A program made the translations under genes and the position numbers. From contig DATGEP010000163.1 of NCBI GenBank assembly GCA_035310125.1, positions 1 to 37,567 on the forward strand: a DNA stretch of 37,567 nucleotides, written 5' to 3'. Source of the stretch: DATGEP01 sp035310125. Lineage in GTDB: Bacteria; Chloroflexota; Ktedonobacteria; Ktedonobacterales; JADMIN01. This document shows, in pieces, positions 15,743 to 23,643 of this stretch; position 1 is the first letter of the stretch; each line of letters opens with the position of its first letter. A model generated the notes under the pieces. The model was not told the origin of the DNA. It saw only the letters and a program-made list of their open reading frames with translations, and ran no database searches.

Positions 15743-16450
15743 TCAGCGGCGGTGGAGGCTTGGTTGAGCCGCCCCAACCGGCGCCTGGTCGCCCGGGTGT
15801 CCCCAGATCAGTTGGTGCAATTCTGGGTAGCTGGTCACAATGAAACACGGCATGCCGGCAGCCTCCGCGGCCGGTCCATCGACCTCAGCGCGGTCGCCGA
15901 CATAGACGCATTCGTCCGGCCGAACGCCCAACCGTTCGGCCGCCAGCAGCAGCCCGCGCGGATGCGGCTTAAAGACGCCGACCTCGGGGGATTGCGCGGC
16001 CAAAACGACGTCGAAGCGATCGCCCAGGCCGAGGGCTCTCAGCTTTGCCTCGGCCGGATAGTCAGACAGAACTCCAAGGCGCAGGCCGCGCGCCTGGCAC
16101 GCGCGCAGGAAGTCGAGTAGCCCGGGTTGGAGATAACGCGCCAGGATCGTCAGCGGCTCCTGGTCCATCCAGCGCGCTACACACGCGGCTACGAAAGCGG
16201 GCTGCGCGTGCGTCCGCTCGCACGTCAGTCGAAGCTGCGCCTCGGCCAGATCCGGACGTGCCGTGGGCGCGGCCACCGACTGGCGCAGGTGCTCTTGTGC
16301 CTGGCGGTAGGCGCCCAACACGCGGAGCGTGCGCAGCAGGCTTAGCGGGCGTGTGGCGTAGGCCCGCAGCAGTCGCCACAGCATCGCTTTTCTGAGCGGG
16401 CGCTGGCGGTAGAGGGTGCCGTCCAGATCGAAGACGATCCCCCTAAGCAT
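15743..16450 (-). CDS. HAD-superfamily (IA) hydrolase, putative polyprenyl-phosphoribose phosphatase
   Basis: This 235-residue cytosolic haloacid-dehalogenase-type phosphatase has motif I as VFDLDGTLY (Asp8 and Asp10). Its cap domain is helical, motif II is LGVLSDYP, the motif III Lys is in VGVFKPHPRG, and motif IV is VYVGDRAEVDGPAAEAAGM. The start codon overlaps the stop of the upstream GT-C gene by 8 bp, so translation is probably coupled. UbiA enzymes of the DPPR-synthase type are often adjacent to, or fused with, HAD domains. Removal of the 5-phosphate from a polyprenyl-phosphoribose is therefore a reasonable but unproven assignment. A general sugar-phosphate phosphatase is the alternative. 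Confidence 0.85.
   Translation of the reverse strand: MLRGIVFDLDGTLYRQRPLRKAMLWRLLRAYATRPLSLLRTLRVLGAYRQAQEHLRQSVAAPTARPDLAEAQLRLTCERTHAQPAFVAACVARWMDQEPLTILARYLQPGLLDFLRACQARGLRLGVLSDYPAEAKLRALGLGDRFDVVLAAQSPEVGVFKPHPRGLLLAAERLGVRPDECVYVGDRAEVDGPAAEAAGMPCFIVTSYPELHQLIWGHPGDQAPVGAAQPSLHRR
15751..15768 (-). promoter_or_regulatory. PHO-box-like direct repeat inside the HAD gene, upstream of UbiA
   Basis: On the minus strand CTCAACC-AAGC-CTCCACC has an 11-bp period. It lies within the last codons of the HAD gene but exactly 45 bp from the UbiA start codon, the same distance as at the ACP gene. It implies an internal promoter. Confidence 0.5.
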
Positions 16451-17744
16451 TGGCGGCCGGGCGCCGCGACAGGAGCGTATCGAGGCCGAAAGCCGCCACG
16501 ATCAACAGCGCCGGCAGAATCGGGACCGAGTAGCGCCCCAGCGCCAGCAGTAAGGCCAGGAACAGATTCAAATAGACGACCGGTAGAATCAGCAGCCAGG
16601 CCGGACGGCGTTCACGGCCCGCACGGCGCAAGCCGATGATGGCCAGGACCCAGGCGACGACGGCCAGACCGCCGGCCAGAATTGAGTTCGTCAGGCTGGT
16701 CATTTCGTACCAGAACGTCAGGAGTCCCGTGGCCGACTTGCGAACGAACTCGCCTGGCTCGCTGACCAGCTTCTGGATGGCGGCACGGTTCAGAATCTGA
16801 TCCGTCTCGTAGTCGTCGCGTTGCCAGGTGGTGCCAGCGGCGATGCTGAGACTGCGGAACCACTCATTGCTGGCGTTTTCGGCGAATTCGTACGGCGGCA
16901 AGCGCAGCGTCGCGTACTCGGGTTCGCTGAAAACGTAGCCGCGCAGAAATGCGTCGCTGGCGCCAGACGAGATCAGCACGATGTGGCCGCCAGTAGCGAC
17001 ATAGTTACGCACAGTCCACGGGGCGATCACGACGGCCATCGCCGCGAGCATGGCCGCCAGGGGTACCCAGGGCAACGCTGCCGCCTCGCCGCGGCGGCGG
17101 CGCAAGAGCGTGAACGCGACCACGGCGAGCGCGAACAGCGCCGGATAGGGCAGCACCACGGCCTTGGTCAGTGACGCGAGCGCGGCGCTCACGCCGAGCA
17201 GCACGCCGAGCGCCAGGGTGGGTCGCGCGTAGAAGCGGACCGAAAACCAGATGGTCAGGCTGAACAGGAAGGTCAGCAGCGTTTCCAGTTGCAGATCTCC
17301 GACATAGCGCAGCAGCATCGGGTTCAGTGCGCAGAACAGCGCCGCAATGACGCCGGTTCGCACGTTGAAGAGACGGCGGCCGATATCGAAGACCACGACG
17401 CAGGTGCCGGCCAGCAGTACGCACTGTGCCAGCAACACCAGCGTCGATTGCTCACCGAACAACCAGTAGATCCCGCCGATCATGAGCGGGTAGAGCGGCG
17501 CGCGGCGCTGAATCAGCACGCCGTAAGGCGCGAACCCGTCCCCGCGAGCCAGGCTCTTGCCCATTTCGCCGAAGTAGTACGGATCGAATCGCGTATCGGC
17601 GAGGGTCTGCATCCGGAAGCCGACGAACACCATCGCCATGCCAGCGGTCAGTGCCACGAGAAAGAGCGCGACGGCGATCCAGAGCAGGCGGCTCGTTGCG
17701 CTGGCCAGCATGGGCGTGCGCGCCGACGTCGCGCTGACTTGCAT
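16443..17744 (-). CDS. GT-C (family 39-like) membrane glycosyltransferase
   Basis: This 433-residue integral membrane protein has about eleven hydrophobic segments and belongs to the ArnT/PMT-like GT-C group. That group uses polyprenyl-phosphate-linked sugars at the outer face of the membrane. The first extracytoplasmic loop carries the acidic catalytic-type motif DTRFDPYYFGEMGKSL, and RRAPLYPLMIGGIYW follows. The long periplasmic loop (about 275-345) is rich in aromatic and acidic residues. AGGAG directly abuts the first ATG (17750), so the second ATG at 17744, six bases after it, is the more likely start. It overlaps the HAD gene by 8 bp. With the UbiA and HAD genes it may form a module in which a polyprenyl-P-pentose is made and then transferred. 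Confidence 0.85.
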   Translation of the reverse strand: MQVSATSARTPMLASATSRLLWIAVALFLVALTAGMAMVFVGFRMQTLADTRFDPYYFGEMGKSLARGDGFAPYGVLIQRRAPLYPLMIGGIYWLFGEQSTLVLLAQCVLLAGTCVVVFDIGRRLFNVRTGVIAALFCALNPMLLRYVGDLQLETLLTFLFSLTIWFSVRFYARPTLALGVLLGVSAALASLTKAVVLPYPALFALAVVAFTLLRRRRGEAAALPWVPLAAMLAAMAVVIAPWTVRNYVATGGHIVLISSGASDAFLRGYVFSEPEYATLRLPPYEFAENASNEWFRSLSIAAGTTWQRDDYETDQILNRAAIQKLVSEPGEFVRKSATGLLTFWYEMTSLTNSILAGGLAVVAWVLAIIGLRRAGRERRPAWLLILPVVYLNLFLALLLALGRYSVPILPALLIVAAFGLDTLLSRRPAANA

Positions 17745-17866
17745 CGTCATCTCCTGGAAGTCCTCCTCGGGCGTACCTCGGCGACGCTCGCGGCAGATAT
17801 GCGCCGAGCGAAACCTGAGGCTGTGGTGTGTATAGGTCGAGCCGGCGTTCCCGATCGTTGGCCGCC

Positions 17867-17884
17867 GGTTGAGAACTGGTTGAG
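17867..17884 (-). promoter_or_regulatory. Perfect PHO-box-like direct repeat upstream of the GT-C operon
   Basis: On the minus strand two identical CTCAACC half-sites are separated by AGTT (11-bp period). A weaker phased half-site lies on the proximal side (17856-17862). The box lies 117-123 bp from the GT-C starts, in the only sizeable gap before that operon. The identical arrangement recurs at 35136-35153. Confidence 0.6.
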
Positions 17885-17890
17885 GGCCAA

Positions 17891-18913
17891 TCAGCCGGGT
17901 GTGGCGGCCGTTGCGACCGCGCTACCGCGCTGCCAACGGAGACTCCGTCCCAGGACGTCGCCGAGCGTCAGATCGGATCGCCACACCACGACCGCGCCCA
18001 GACCGACGATCGGCACGACGATCACGGCGTGTACCACGAGCGCGTAGGCGGCGGCCAACTCCAGGGGGATGCCCTGGACGTCTATGAGCAACTTGATGAC
18101 GGCGGCGTCGAATGTGCCGACGTTGCCCGGGGCCGAGGGAAGTAGCGTTGCCAAGTTGGTCACACCGCCGATCAGCAGCGCGGTTGGCATCGACGCCGGC
18201 AGAGCGAACGCCAGCATGACCAGATAGAAGGCCAGAAACTGGCACACCCAGCCCACGACGGACAGCGCGACGTACCCCGGCAACACGCGCCAGTTGCGCA
18301 ACGGCGCCAGGCCCAACGCGAAACTGGCGGCGAGCCGCTTGATGGCAGGTCCCATCCAGAGCGGCAGACGCCTGGCCACGGCCGCGGCCAGTCTCACGAT
18401 CGCGCCAGCTCGCCAACTGAGGACAATCAATACCGCCGCCAGGCCGCCGAAAATGCCCGCCACGGCCAATCCCAGCGCCAGCACGTAGCCTGGAGCCGGA
18501 ACGAAGAGCAACGCGACCAGCAGGATCGCACCTACGGATAAGCCGTCGAGAACTCGCTCGGCGATCAGGCTGGCCACGGTCGTGCCGTACGCAATCCCAC
18601 GCCAGCGCGCCATGAGATAGGCGCGTGCGACTTCACCAATTCGCAACGGCATGATGTAACTGACCGCGAAACCGACGATCGAAACCTTGAATAACATCGC
18701 CAGCGACGCTGGCGCCGCCAGCAGTCGGCGCCACAATACCGCGCGAATCCACATCGCCGCGAGATGGACGGCCACCGCGGCCAGGATCAGCCGGACGTCG
18801 GCCACAGCCACCTCGGCCGCAACCGCACCCATGTCGATCGTGTGCGCTAGCAGGGCGACCAGCACGCTGCTGACGACCAGACCGAGCGAGAGCTGAATGA
18901 GACGCCTCTTCAT
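17891..18913 (-). CDS. UPF0104 / lysylphosphatidylglycerol-synthase transmembrane-type protein (putative lipid flippase)
   Basis: This 340-residue protein has about eight transmembrane helices and the signature of the LPG-synthase/YbhN (UPF0104) family. Features include ALLAHTIDMGAVAAEVAVADVRL near the N-terminus, AVLWRRLLA, IVGFAVSYIMPLRIGEVARAYLMA (the conserved P-x-R-x-GE-x-x-R), ASLIAERVLDG and LPSAPGNVGTFDAAVIKLL. Standalone members lack the aminoacyl-transferase domain and are linked to lipid or glycolipid translocation, with the exact role usually unknown. The ATG at 18913 was chosen because residues upstream in frame are Arg-rich and non-membrane. No Shine-Dalgarno is seen. It follows flippase 2 after about 157 bp, so it could share that transcript or use a weak box at 19075-19092. 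Confidence 0.85.
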   Translation of the reverse strand: MKRRLIQLSLGLVVSSVLVALLAHTIDMGAVAAEVAVADVRLILAAVAVHLAAMWIRAVLWRRLLAAPASLAMLFKVSIVGFAVSYIMPLRIGEVARAYLMARWRGIAYGTTVASLIAERVLDGLSVGAILLVALLFVPAPGYVLALGLAVAGIFGGLAAVLIVLSWRAGAIVRLAAAVARRLPLWMGPAIKRLAASFALGLAPLRNWRVLPGYVALSVVGWVCQFLAFYLVMLAFALPASMPTALLIGGVTNLATLLPSAPGNVGTFDAAVIKLLIDVQGIPLELAAAYALVVHAVIVVPIVGLGAVVVWRSDLTLGDVLGRSLRWQRGSAVATAATPG

Positions 18914-19070
18914 CGTGTGGTTTTCAATCCTTCCCGTGTGGCGCCCGGCGGCGCGCAGCCTCACGCACCGCGCCGTAAGAACTCGGCGCTGTACCGTCGA
19001 ACGCTGGTCCCGTCGGCTCGATGGAGTGGTGACTCCAGTCTGGACAACTCGGGCCGCCGAGTAGATGGAT

Positions 19071-20648
19071 CTATGGTCGCGTTTCAGTTGACCCGGCCAT
19101 CGACCTGCGACCAAGCCGATCACCGAGGAGATCGACGACCCGTCGAATATCGGCGATCGTCAACACGCGCAGCAGCGCTACCAGGGCTATGTATGTTGCG
19201 GCGCCGGCGACGATGCTCAGGACTGCCGCAACTGGCAGGAGTGAAACGCCGACAATCGCCGTTCCCGCACCAGCGATGACGATCCGGGTGATGTCCCAGA
19301 CAGACCCTGGGTCGAGCAGATGTTTGGGGAGGAGCACCACCATTCCGATGAGCATCAGGATCTCGGATGCGACTGTCACAACGGCGGCGCCAATGCCACC
19401 GTTGCCCGTCTGCGCCTGAAGCACCGGGATCAGGAGTAAGTTCGCGCCAATGTTGAAGAGCGTCGCGACAAACGCGATGATCGAAAGGCGTCGTTCTCGG
19501 CCCACGGCCATCAGCACCGATCCGAGAACCATTCCCGCGGCGACCAGCGGCAACTGCAAAGCCAGGACGCTCATCGGCAATGCCGCGTTCGCGAAATCTG
19601 CCGGCCACCCCAGCCAGGAAGGCACCACTGATGAGATGACGATGGTGCCGGCGGACAGTGGAACGGTCAGCAGCAGCGTGAACCTCAGGGTCTGAGCGAC
19701 GGTGCGCCGCAGAATCTCAGGCTGATTCGCGCTCCGACTCAGCGCGGGAAACAGCGGCGTGATGATCAATGTTGGGATGAAGATCGGGATTGCCACGATG
19801 CGGCCCGCCGCGGCATACCAGCCCACTTCGGATGCAGGCACCAGCATGCCGAGTAAAAGCCGATCGACCTGGGAATAGGCCAGTTGGGTGACCTGCCAGC
19901 AGAGGAAAGGAAATCCGGCGCGAGTAAATTGCCAGGCCTCGCTCAGCAACGCGGGGTTCAGGGCCGGAAAGCTCGGTCGTAGCCCAGACAGCCTCCAGCC
20001 AGCCAGCGTCGTCGCCGTCAGCATGATCGCGGTCGTGACCAGAAATGCGACCCCATGGCCGCCCACGAGCAGGGCGAAGATGCCCCCCAGCATGCACAGC
20101 ACGGTGGTTGCGGCGAGGAGCCGGGCATAGTTCCGGTGCTGCTCTCGGCCACGAAACGACGACAACAGAACGGTTTGAGCGGGTGCCACCAGCACGACCG
20201 GCAAGGCCAACAGGAGAAATCGGAAATCGACAATCGACGTCGCAAACAGCCAACCGAGCAGCGCAATCACAACGAAACCCGCGCTTGCGGCGACCATTTG
20301 CACGGTGAGTGCAACGCCCTGGTCCCGCCGGAGCGTATGCGGTTGTTGAGCGACACGCCGGACGAGGAATTCAGAGACGCCGAGGCCAGTGACCGTCGAC
20401 CCAATGGCCGCGATGGTCGTAGCGATCACGAGCTGGCCCAGCACCTCGGAGCCCAGGAGTTGCGGGAGAGCAATTGCCGCAAGCAGGCTGGCGCCCCAGC
20501 TCATCGGCTGGAGACTGAGTAACGCGAGTGCCCCGCGCACGATGCTCTGGCCGACCGAGCCAGGCGTATGCGACGTGGGACCCATCGCGCCGACCGCGGG
20601 GGTGCGTTCGCGCGTGTCGCTGCGTTCCTCGACCGTAAGCGTCGTCAC
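19071..20648 (-). CDS. Wzx-type polysaccharide flippase, copy 2
   Basis: This 525-residue MOP-superfamily polysaccharide transporter has about 12-14 hydrophobic segments and is paralogous to the flippase at 6556-8124. Shared blocks include RGALALLS.QP..WG, GVSE(F/Y)LVRRVAQ, LLSSFRGRE.HR.YA, WRLSGLRPS, ASEVGWYAAAGRIVAIPIFIPTLIITPLFPALSRS and LPKHLLD. The GTG at 20648 is chosen because it gives MTTLTVE, matching MPTPTVE of the paralog, and nearly equal lengths. ATG 20585 is a shorter alternative. A clean PHO-like box lies 95 bp upstream. Two flippases in one locus suggest two lipid-linked substrates or a recent duplication. Confidence 0.9.
   Translation of the reverse strand: MTTLTVEERSDTRERTPAVGAMGPTSHTPGSVGQSIVRGALALLSLQPMSWGASLLAAIALPQLLGSEVLGQLVIATTIAAIGSTVTGLGVSEFLVRRVAQQPHTLRRDQGVALTVQMVAASAGFVVIALLGWLFATSIVDFRFLLLALPVVLVAPAQTVLLSSFRGREQHRNYARLLAATTVLCMLGGIFALLVGGHGVAFLVTTAIMLTATTLAGWRLSGLRPSFPALNPALLSEAWQFTRAGFPFLCWQVTQLAYSQVDRLLLGMLVPASEVGWYAAAGRIVAIPIFIPTLIITPLFPALSRSANQPEILRRTVAQTLRFTLLLTVPLSAGTIVISSVVPSWLGWPADFANAALPMSVLALQLPLVAAGMVLGSVLMAVGRERRLSIIAFVATLFNIGANLLLIPVLQAQTGNGGIGAAVVTVASEILMLIGMVVLLPKHLLDPGSVWDITRIVIAGAGTAIVGVSLLPVAAVLSIVAGAATYIALVALLRVLTIADIRRVVDLLGDRLGRRSMAGSTETRP
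19075..19092 (-). promoter_or_regulatory. Weak candidate PHO-box-like repeat upstream of the UPF0104 gene
   Basis: On the minus strand GTCAACT-GAAA-CGCGACC has the 11-bp period and the recurrent GAAA spacer. It overlaps the 3' end of flippase 2 and is 162 bp from the next start, so it may be fortuitous. Confidence 0.25.
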
Positions 20649-20742
20649 GCGCCTGGCTGTCGCCAACGCCGCGCGCGGCCCAGTAGTCGCTGCATATGCA
20701 ATGCAGTCTGCCCTGCACCCGGCGAGTCCCGGATGCACCGTG

Positions 20743-20760
20743 GGTTGCGTTTCGGTTGAG
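20743..20760 (-). promoter_or_regulatory. PHO-box-like direct repeat upstream of flippase 2
   Basis: On the minus strand CTCAACC-GAAA-CGCAACC has an 11-bp period and lies 95 bp from the inferred GTG start. It is nearly the same sequence as the box upstream of the acyltransferase (CTCAACT-GAAT-CGCAACC). Its divergent position could also influence the GH30 gene. Confidence 0.55.
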
Positions 20761-20802
20761 CGCGGCAGCGACGAATATCCTTGGGTGCCTCAGCCGGCCC
20801 GC

Positions 20803-20838
20803 AAACCCTCAGAACCGCCCCCCCGAAACCCTCAGAAC
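20803..20838. repeat. 13-bp direct repeat upstream of the GH30 gene
   Basis: AAACCCTCAGAAC occurs twice, at 20803-20815 and 20826-20838, with a start-to-start distance of 23 bp and a C-rich spacer. It lies about 125 bp before the GH30 start and could be an operator. It resembles, but does not match, the CTCAACC half-site. Confidence 0.5.
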
Positions 20839-20961
20839 GCGCTTAGGTCAATGCTGAGACGGACGCGCGCGCTGGCTGATAGGCTCTCGCCGCCACCTGC
20901 AGCTCGACCAACCAATTCGGTGATGCGCCCAGCGCGAGCTGGGAAGGGGGGGTCCGTCAGC

Positions 20962-23643
20962 GTGTCAGCCACTGTCGAGGTTCCAACTCCGAACGCCACG
21001 TCTCGCGTCGTCGTCTCGAAAAAACGCACGCGCGCGTTCGTCCTGATTGTCGCGCTGAGCGCGATTGCCACAATCGCCGGTCCGCCCAATTTTCCGCGAG
21101 TTGCCGCTGCGCAGACGGGCGATGTCAGTGTGGACGTCACCGACGTCCGCCAGCGCATCGACGGCTTTGGCGCATCGGATCGCAAGAATCCGCTCCTCAC
21201 TGACGCCGATGCGGATCTGTTTTTCAGCATATCGAGAGGCATCGGCCTCTCGATCCTTCGGGCGAGCATCGATCCGAACGGCCAGTATTTCGGCGGAAAC
21301 TGGACCAACGCAACGAAAGCTGCCGCCCGCGGGGCCGTCGTGTGGGCCGGACCGTGGTCGCCGCCGGCCGCGTGGAAGGACAACAACGACGTGAACAACG
21401 GCGGCCATCTGTTGCTCGCCGATTACGACGCCTGGGCTGCGCGGCTCGCGAATTTCGCGGTGTTACTGCAACAGAATACCGGCGTTCCGTTGTACGGCGT
21501 GTCTGTCCAGAACGAACCGGACTACTCGGCAAGTTACAACTCCGCGCTCTACACGACCCAGCAAATGGTCGATTTCATCAAAGTGCTGGGGCCGAAGCTC
21601 GCGACGCTCAATCCGCGGCCAAAGTTGCTTACACCTGACGTGGCGTCCTGGGGGGTCCTCTGGAACTACTCCGATGCAATCGGGTCGGATCCGGTTGCGG
21701 CGTCCTATACCGACGTGCTCGCGACGCACCAGTACTTCGCAATCGATCCGACGCCACACGCAGTACCGCCCGGAAAGATGCTCTGGCAGACGGAAATGTC
21801 CAGCTTCGATGGGCCGTCCACGGACATCACCAACGGCATTACAGTCGCCAGGTGGGTGCACAACGCGTTAGTCGACGGCTCAGTCAACGCCTGGCACTAC
21901 TGGTGGTTGATCGGCATTAGCGCGGATAACGAAGGACTGCTGAATATCGGTCGCGAACCAACCAAGCGACTCTATACCTTTGGGAACTTCAGCCGATTCA
22001 TTCGGCCTGGATTCGTCCGCGTCGGCGCAAGTGGCGCGCCGGCTGGGGTGTATACAACCGCCTATAGAGATCCAGTGACAAATACGCTCGTGATTGTCGC
22101 GATCAACGACAGCGGCGGGGATGTACCTCTCGGGGTCACGCTGAACGGGATCACCATCGCCGCGGTCACGCCCTGGGTAACCTCGGCAACCGAGGACCTT
22201 GCGCCGCACCCATCGATCGCCGTGACCGGCGGCCGGTTCGCGACAACGCTGGCGGCTGCGTCGGTCACGACCTTCGTCTCGGGTAGTGGAGTTGCGCCGA
22301 CCGTCACGAGCGTGTCGCCGCTGTCAGGCGCGACAGGTACGTCGGTAACGGTCACCGGGTCGAATTTTGGGTCGACGCAGGGCGCGAGCACCATTCGATT
22401 CAACGGAGCCGATGCGACGCCAACGAGTTGGAGCGACACGACGATCGTCGCGCCTTTACCCAGCGATGCATCGACCGGTCCGGTCATCGTGGCGGTAAAC
22501 GGCGTGCCGAGCAATGGCGTCCTGTTCACGTCGACCACGAACTCGGGCGCCTACGTGTTCGACATCTTCAGCGGCGCAAACGGAACCCCGTTGTCGGCGC
22601 ACGTGCCCAACACCGGTGCAACCTGGGTAGACGATGCTCCGGGAAACACGCTGCTCAGCAACGAACTCGAATCGATGAATTTCGTGGCCGGACACAGCCA
22701 CAACACGGCTGCGCCCACATCGCCCGACTATGAAGTGTCCGTCGACGTCACGATGAACGTCACTGGATATGGGAACCGGGCGGGTGTCGAAGGGCGAGTC
22801 CAGACCGATCGCGGCGATTTCGGGAACACGAAATACGTAGCGTATTTCAGCGAAGGCAGTCGCATTTGGTCCCTCGATAAGTGGCTCGGCGGCAATGCAA
22901 CGACCCTCGGCACGTACGCCGACACCGCGTTCACGTCAGGCACGAAGAAAATGAAGCTCGGCATGGTTGGGGGAACCATAACGGTGTACGTCGACGGCAC
23001 GCCGGTTATCAGTGTGAACGATTCGAGCGTGCAGACGACCGGTTATCCAGGGATCTTTAATGCCGGCGGCATTCACAACGGCATCCTGCTCGATAACTAT
23101 CTGGTGACGGGTACGTCGCCGCCGTCAGCCACGCCGACCAGCACGGCCGTGCCGACGACGACCGGCACCGCAGTTCCGACGGTGACCGGCACAACAGTCC
23201 CGACAGGGACCAGTACGCCGGTCCCGACAGCGACCAGTACGCCGGTCCCGACAGGGACCAGTACGCCAGTCCCGACGACGACCAGCACGGCGGTCCCGAC
23301 GGCGAGCACGACGCCACCGTCGTACACGAGCAGCGCCAACGTGTCGCCGGCCACCGTTTCAGCCGGCAGCACGGTGTCGATCACTGCCTCGGTCAGCAGC
23401 CCAACGGCCGCGACGGTCGGGATCGCCATCATCCTGTACGACCCGTCCGGAGCGCTGCTCTCCCATACGCTCTGGTACTCCGAATCGTTCGCGGCTGGTC
23501 AGACGAAGCCGTACACAGCCCAGTGGACCGTGCCCGCCTTGGCCGCCCAGGGCCGTTATGCCGTCACGGTCGGCGTAGCTTCCGTAGGCTGGGGCACCTG
23601 GTATAGCTGGAACACTAATGCTGGATCATTCACGGTCCAGTAA
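20962..23643 (+). CDS. Secreted multidomain GH30-family glycoside hydrolase
   Basis: The precursor has 893 residues from GTG 20962, preceded by a G-rich ribosome-binding tract; ATG 20923 is an alternative. A basic n-region (SKKRTRAF) and hydrophobic core lead to likely signal cleavage after VAAA (about residue 50). Residues 55-445 form a GH30 catalytic domain: GFGASDR start, WSPPAAWK, acid/base Glu185 in GVSVQNEPDYS and nucleophile Glu278 in LWQTEMSSFDG, then the side beta-domain. An IPT/TIG domain (about 446-525, SVSPLSGATGTSVTVTGSNF) follows. Then come a concanavalin-like domain (about 530-715), an eight-residue-period Thr/Pro linker and a C-terminal beta-module shared with the GH5-like protein (VGWGTWYSWNTNAGSF). 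GH30 enzymes include glucuronoxylanases and beta-glucosidases; the exact substrate is not readable. Its stop overlaps the convergent unknown gene by 14 bp. Confidence 0.85.
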   Translation: MSATVEVPTPNATSRVVVSKKRTRAFVLIVALSAIATIAGPPNFPRVAAAQTGDVSVDVTDVRQRIDGFGASDRKNPLLTDADADLFFSISRGIGLSILRASIDPNGQYFGGNWTNATKAAARGAVVWAGPWSPPAAWKDNNDVNNGGHLLLADYDAWAARLANFAVLLQQNTGVPLYGVSVQNEPDYSASYNSALYTTQQMVDFIKVLGPKLATLNPRPKLLTPDVASWGVLWNYSDAIGSDPVAASYTDVLATHQYFAIDPTPHAVPPGKMLWQTEMSSFDGPSTDITNGITVARWVHNALVDGSVNAWHYWWLIGISADNEGLLNIGREPTKRLYTFGNFSRFIRPGFVRVGASGAPAGVYTTAYRDPVTNTLVIVAINDSGGDVPLGVTLNGITIAAVTPWVTSATEDLAPHPSIAVTGGRFATTLAAASVTTFVSGSGVAPTVTSVSPLSGATGTSVTVTGSNFGSTQGASTIRFNGADATPTSWSDTTIVAPLPSDASTGPVIVAVNGVPSNGVLFTSTTNSGAYVFDIFSGANGTPLSAHVPNTGATWVDDAPGNTLLSNELESMNFVAGHSHNTAAPTSPDYEVSVDVTMNVTGYGNRAGVEGRVQTDRGDFGNTKYVAYFSEGSRIWSLDKWLGGNATTLGTYADTAFTSGTKKMKLGMVGGTITVYVDGTPVISVNDSSVQTTGYPGIFNAGGIHNGILLDNYLVTGTSPPSATPTSTAVPTTTGTAVPTVTGTTVPTGTSTPVPTATSTPVPTGTSTPVPTTTSTAVPTASTTPPSYTSSANVSPATVSAGSTVSITASVSSPTAATVGIAIILYDPSGALLSHTLWYSESFAAGQTKPYTAQWTVPALAAQGRYAVTVGVASVGWGTWYSWNTNAGSFTVQ
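23149..23316 (+). repeat. Seven tandem 24-bp units encoding the Thr/Pro linker of the GH30 protein
   Basis: Units start at 23149, 23173, 23197, 23221, 23245, 23269 and 23293, each encoding a variant of VPT.TSTP. Three central units differ at only one or two bases. Such linkers separate domains in secreted proteins, may be O-glycosylated, and can vary in copy number. Confidence 0.85.

Larger units (their letters stand above)
20649..20961. other. Divergent intergenic region between flippase 2 and the GH30 gene
   Basis: About 310 bp have no convincing gene. They contain the PHO-like box at 20743-20760 facing the flippase and a 13-bp direct repeat at 20803-20838. A G-rich tract (GGGAAGGGGGGG, from 20941) could serve as the ribosome binding site of the GH30 GTG start. 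In-frame codons upstream of 20962 encode Arg/Ser/Pro-rich sequence with no signal peptide, so I treat them as non-coding. Confidence 0.5.

Noticed and set aside
23149..23316. Regular repeats that superficially suggest a CRISPR or minisatellite array
   Set aside because: The units are contiguous without spacers, stay in frame and encode a Thr/Pro linker.
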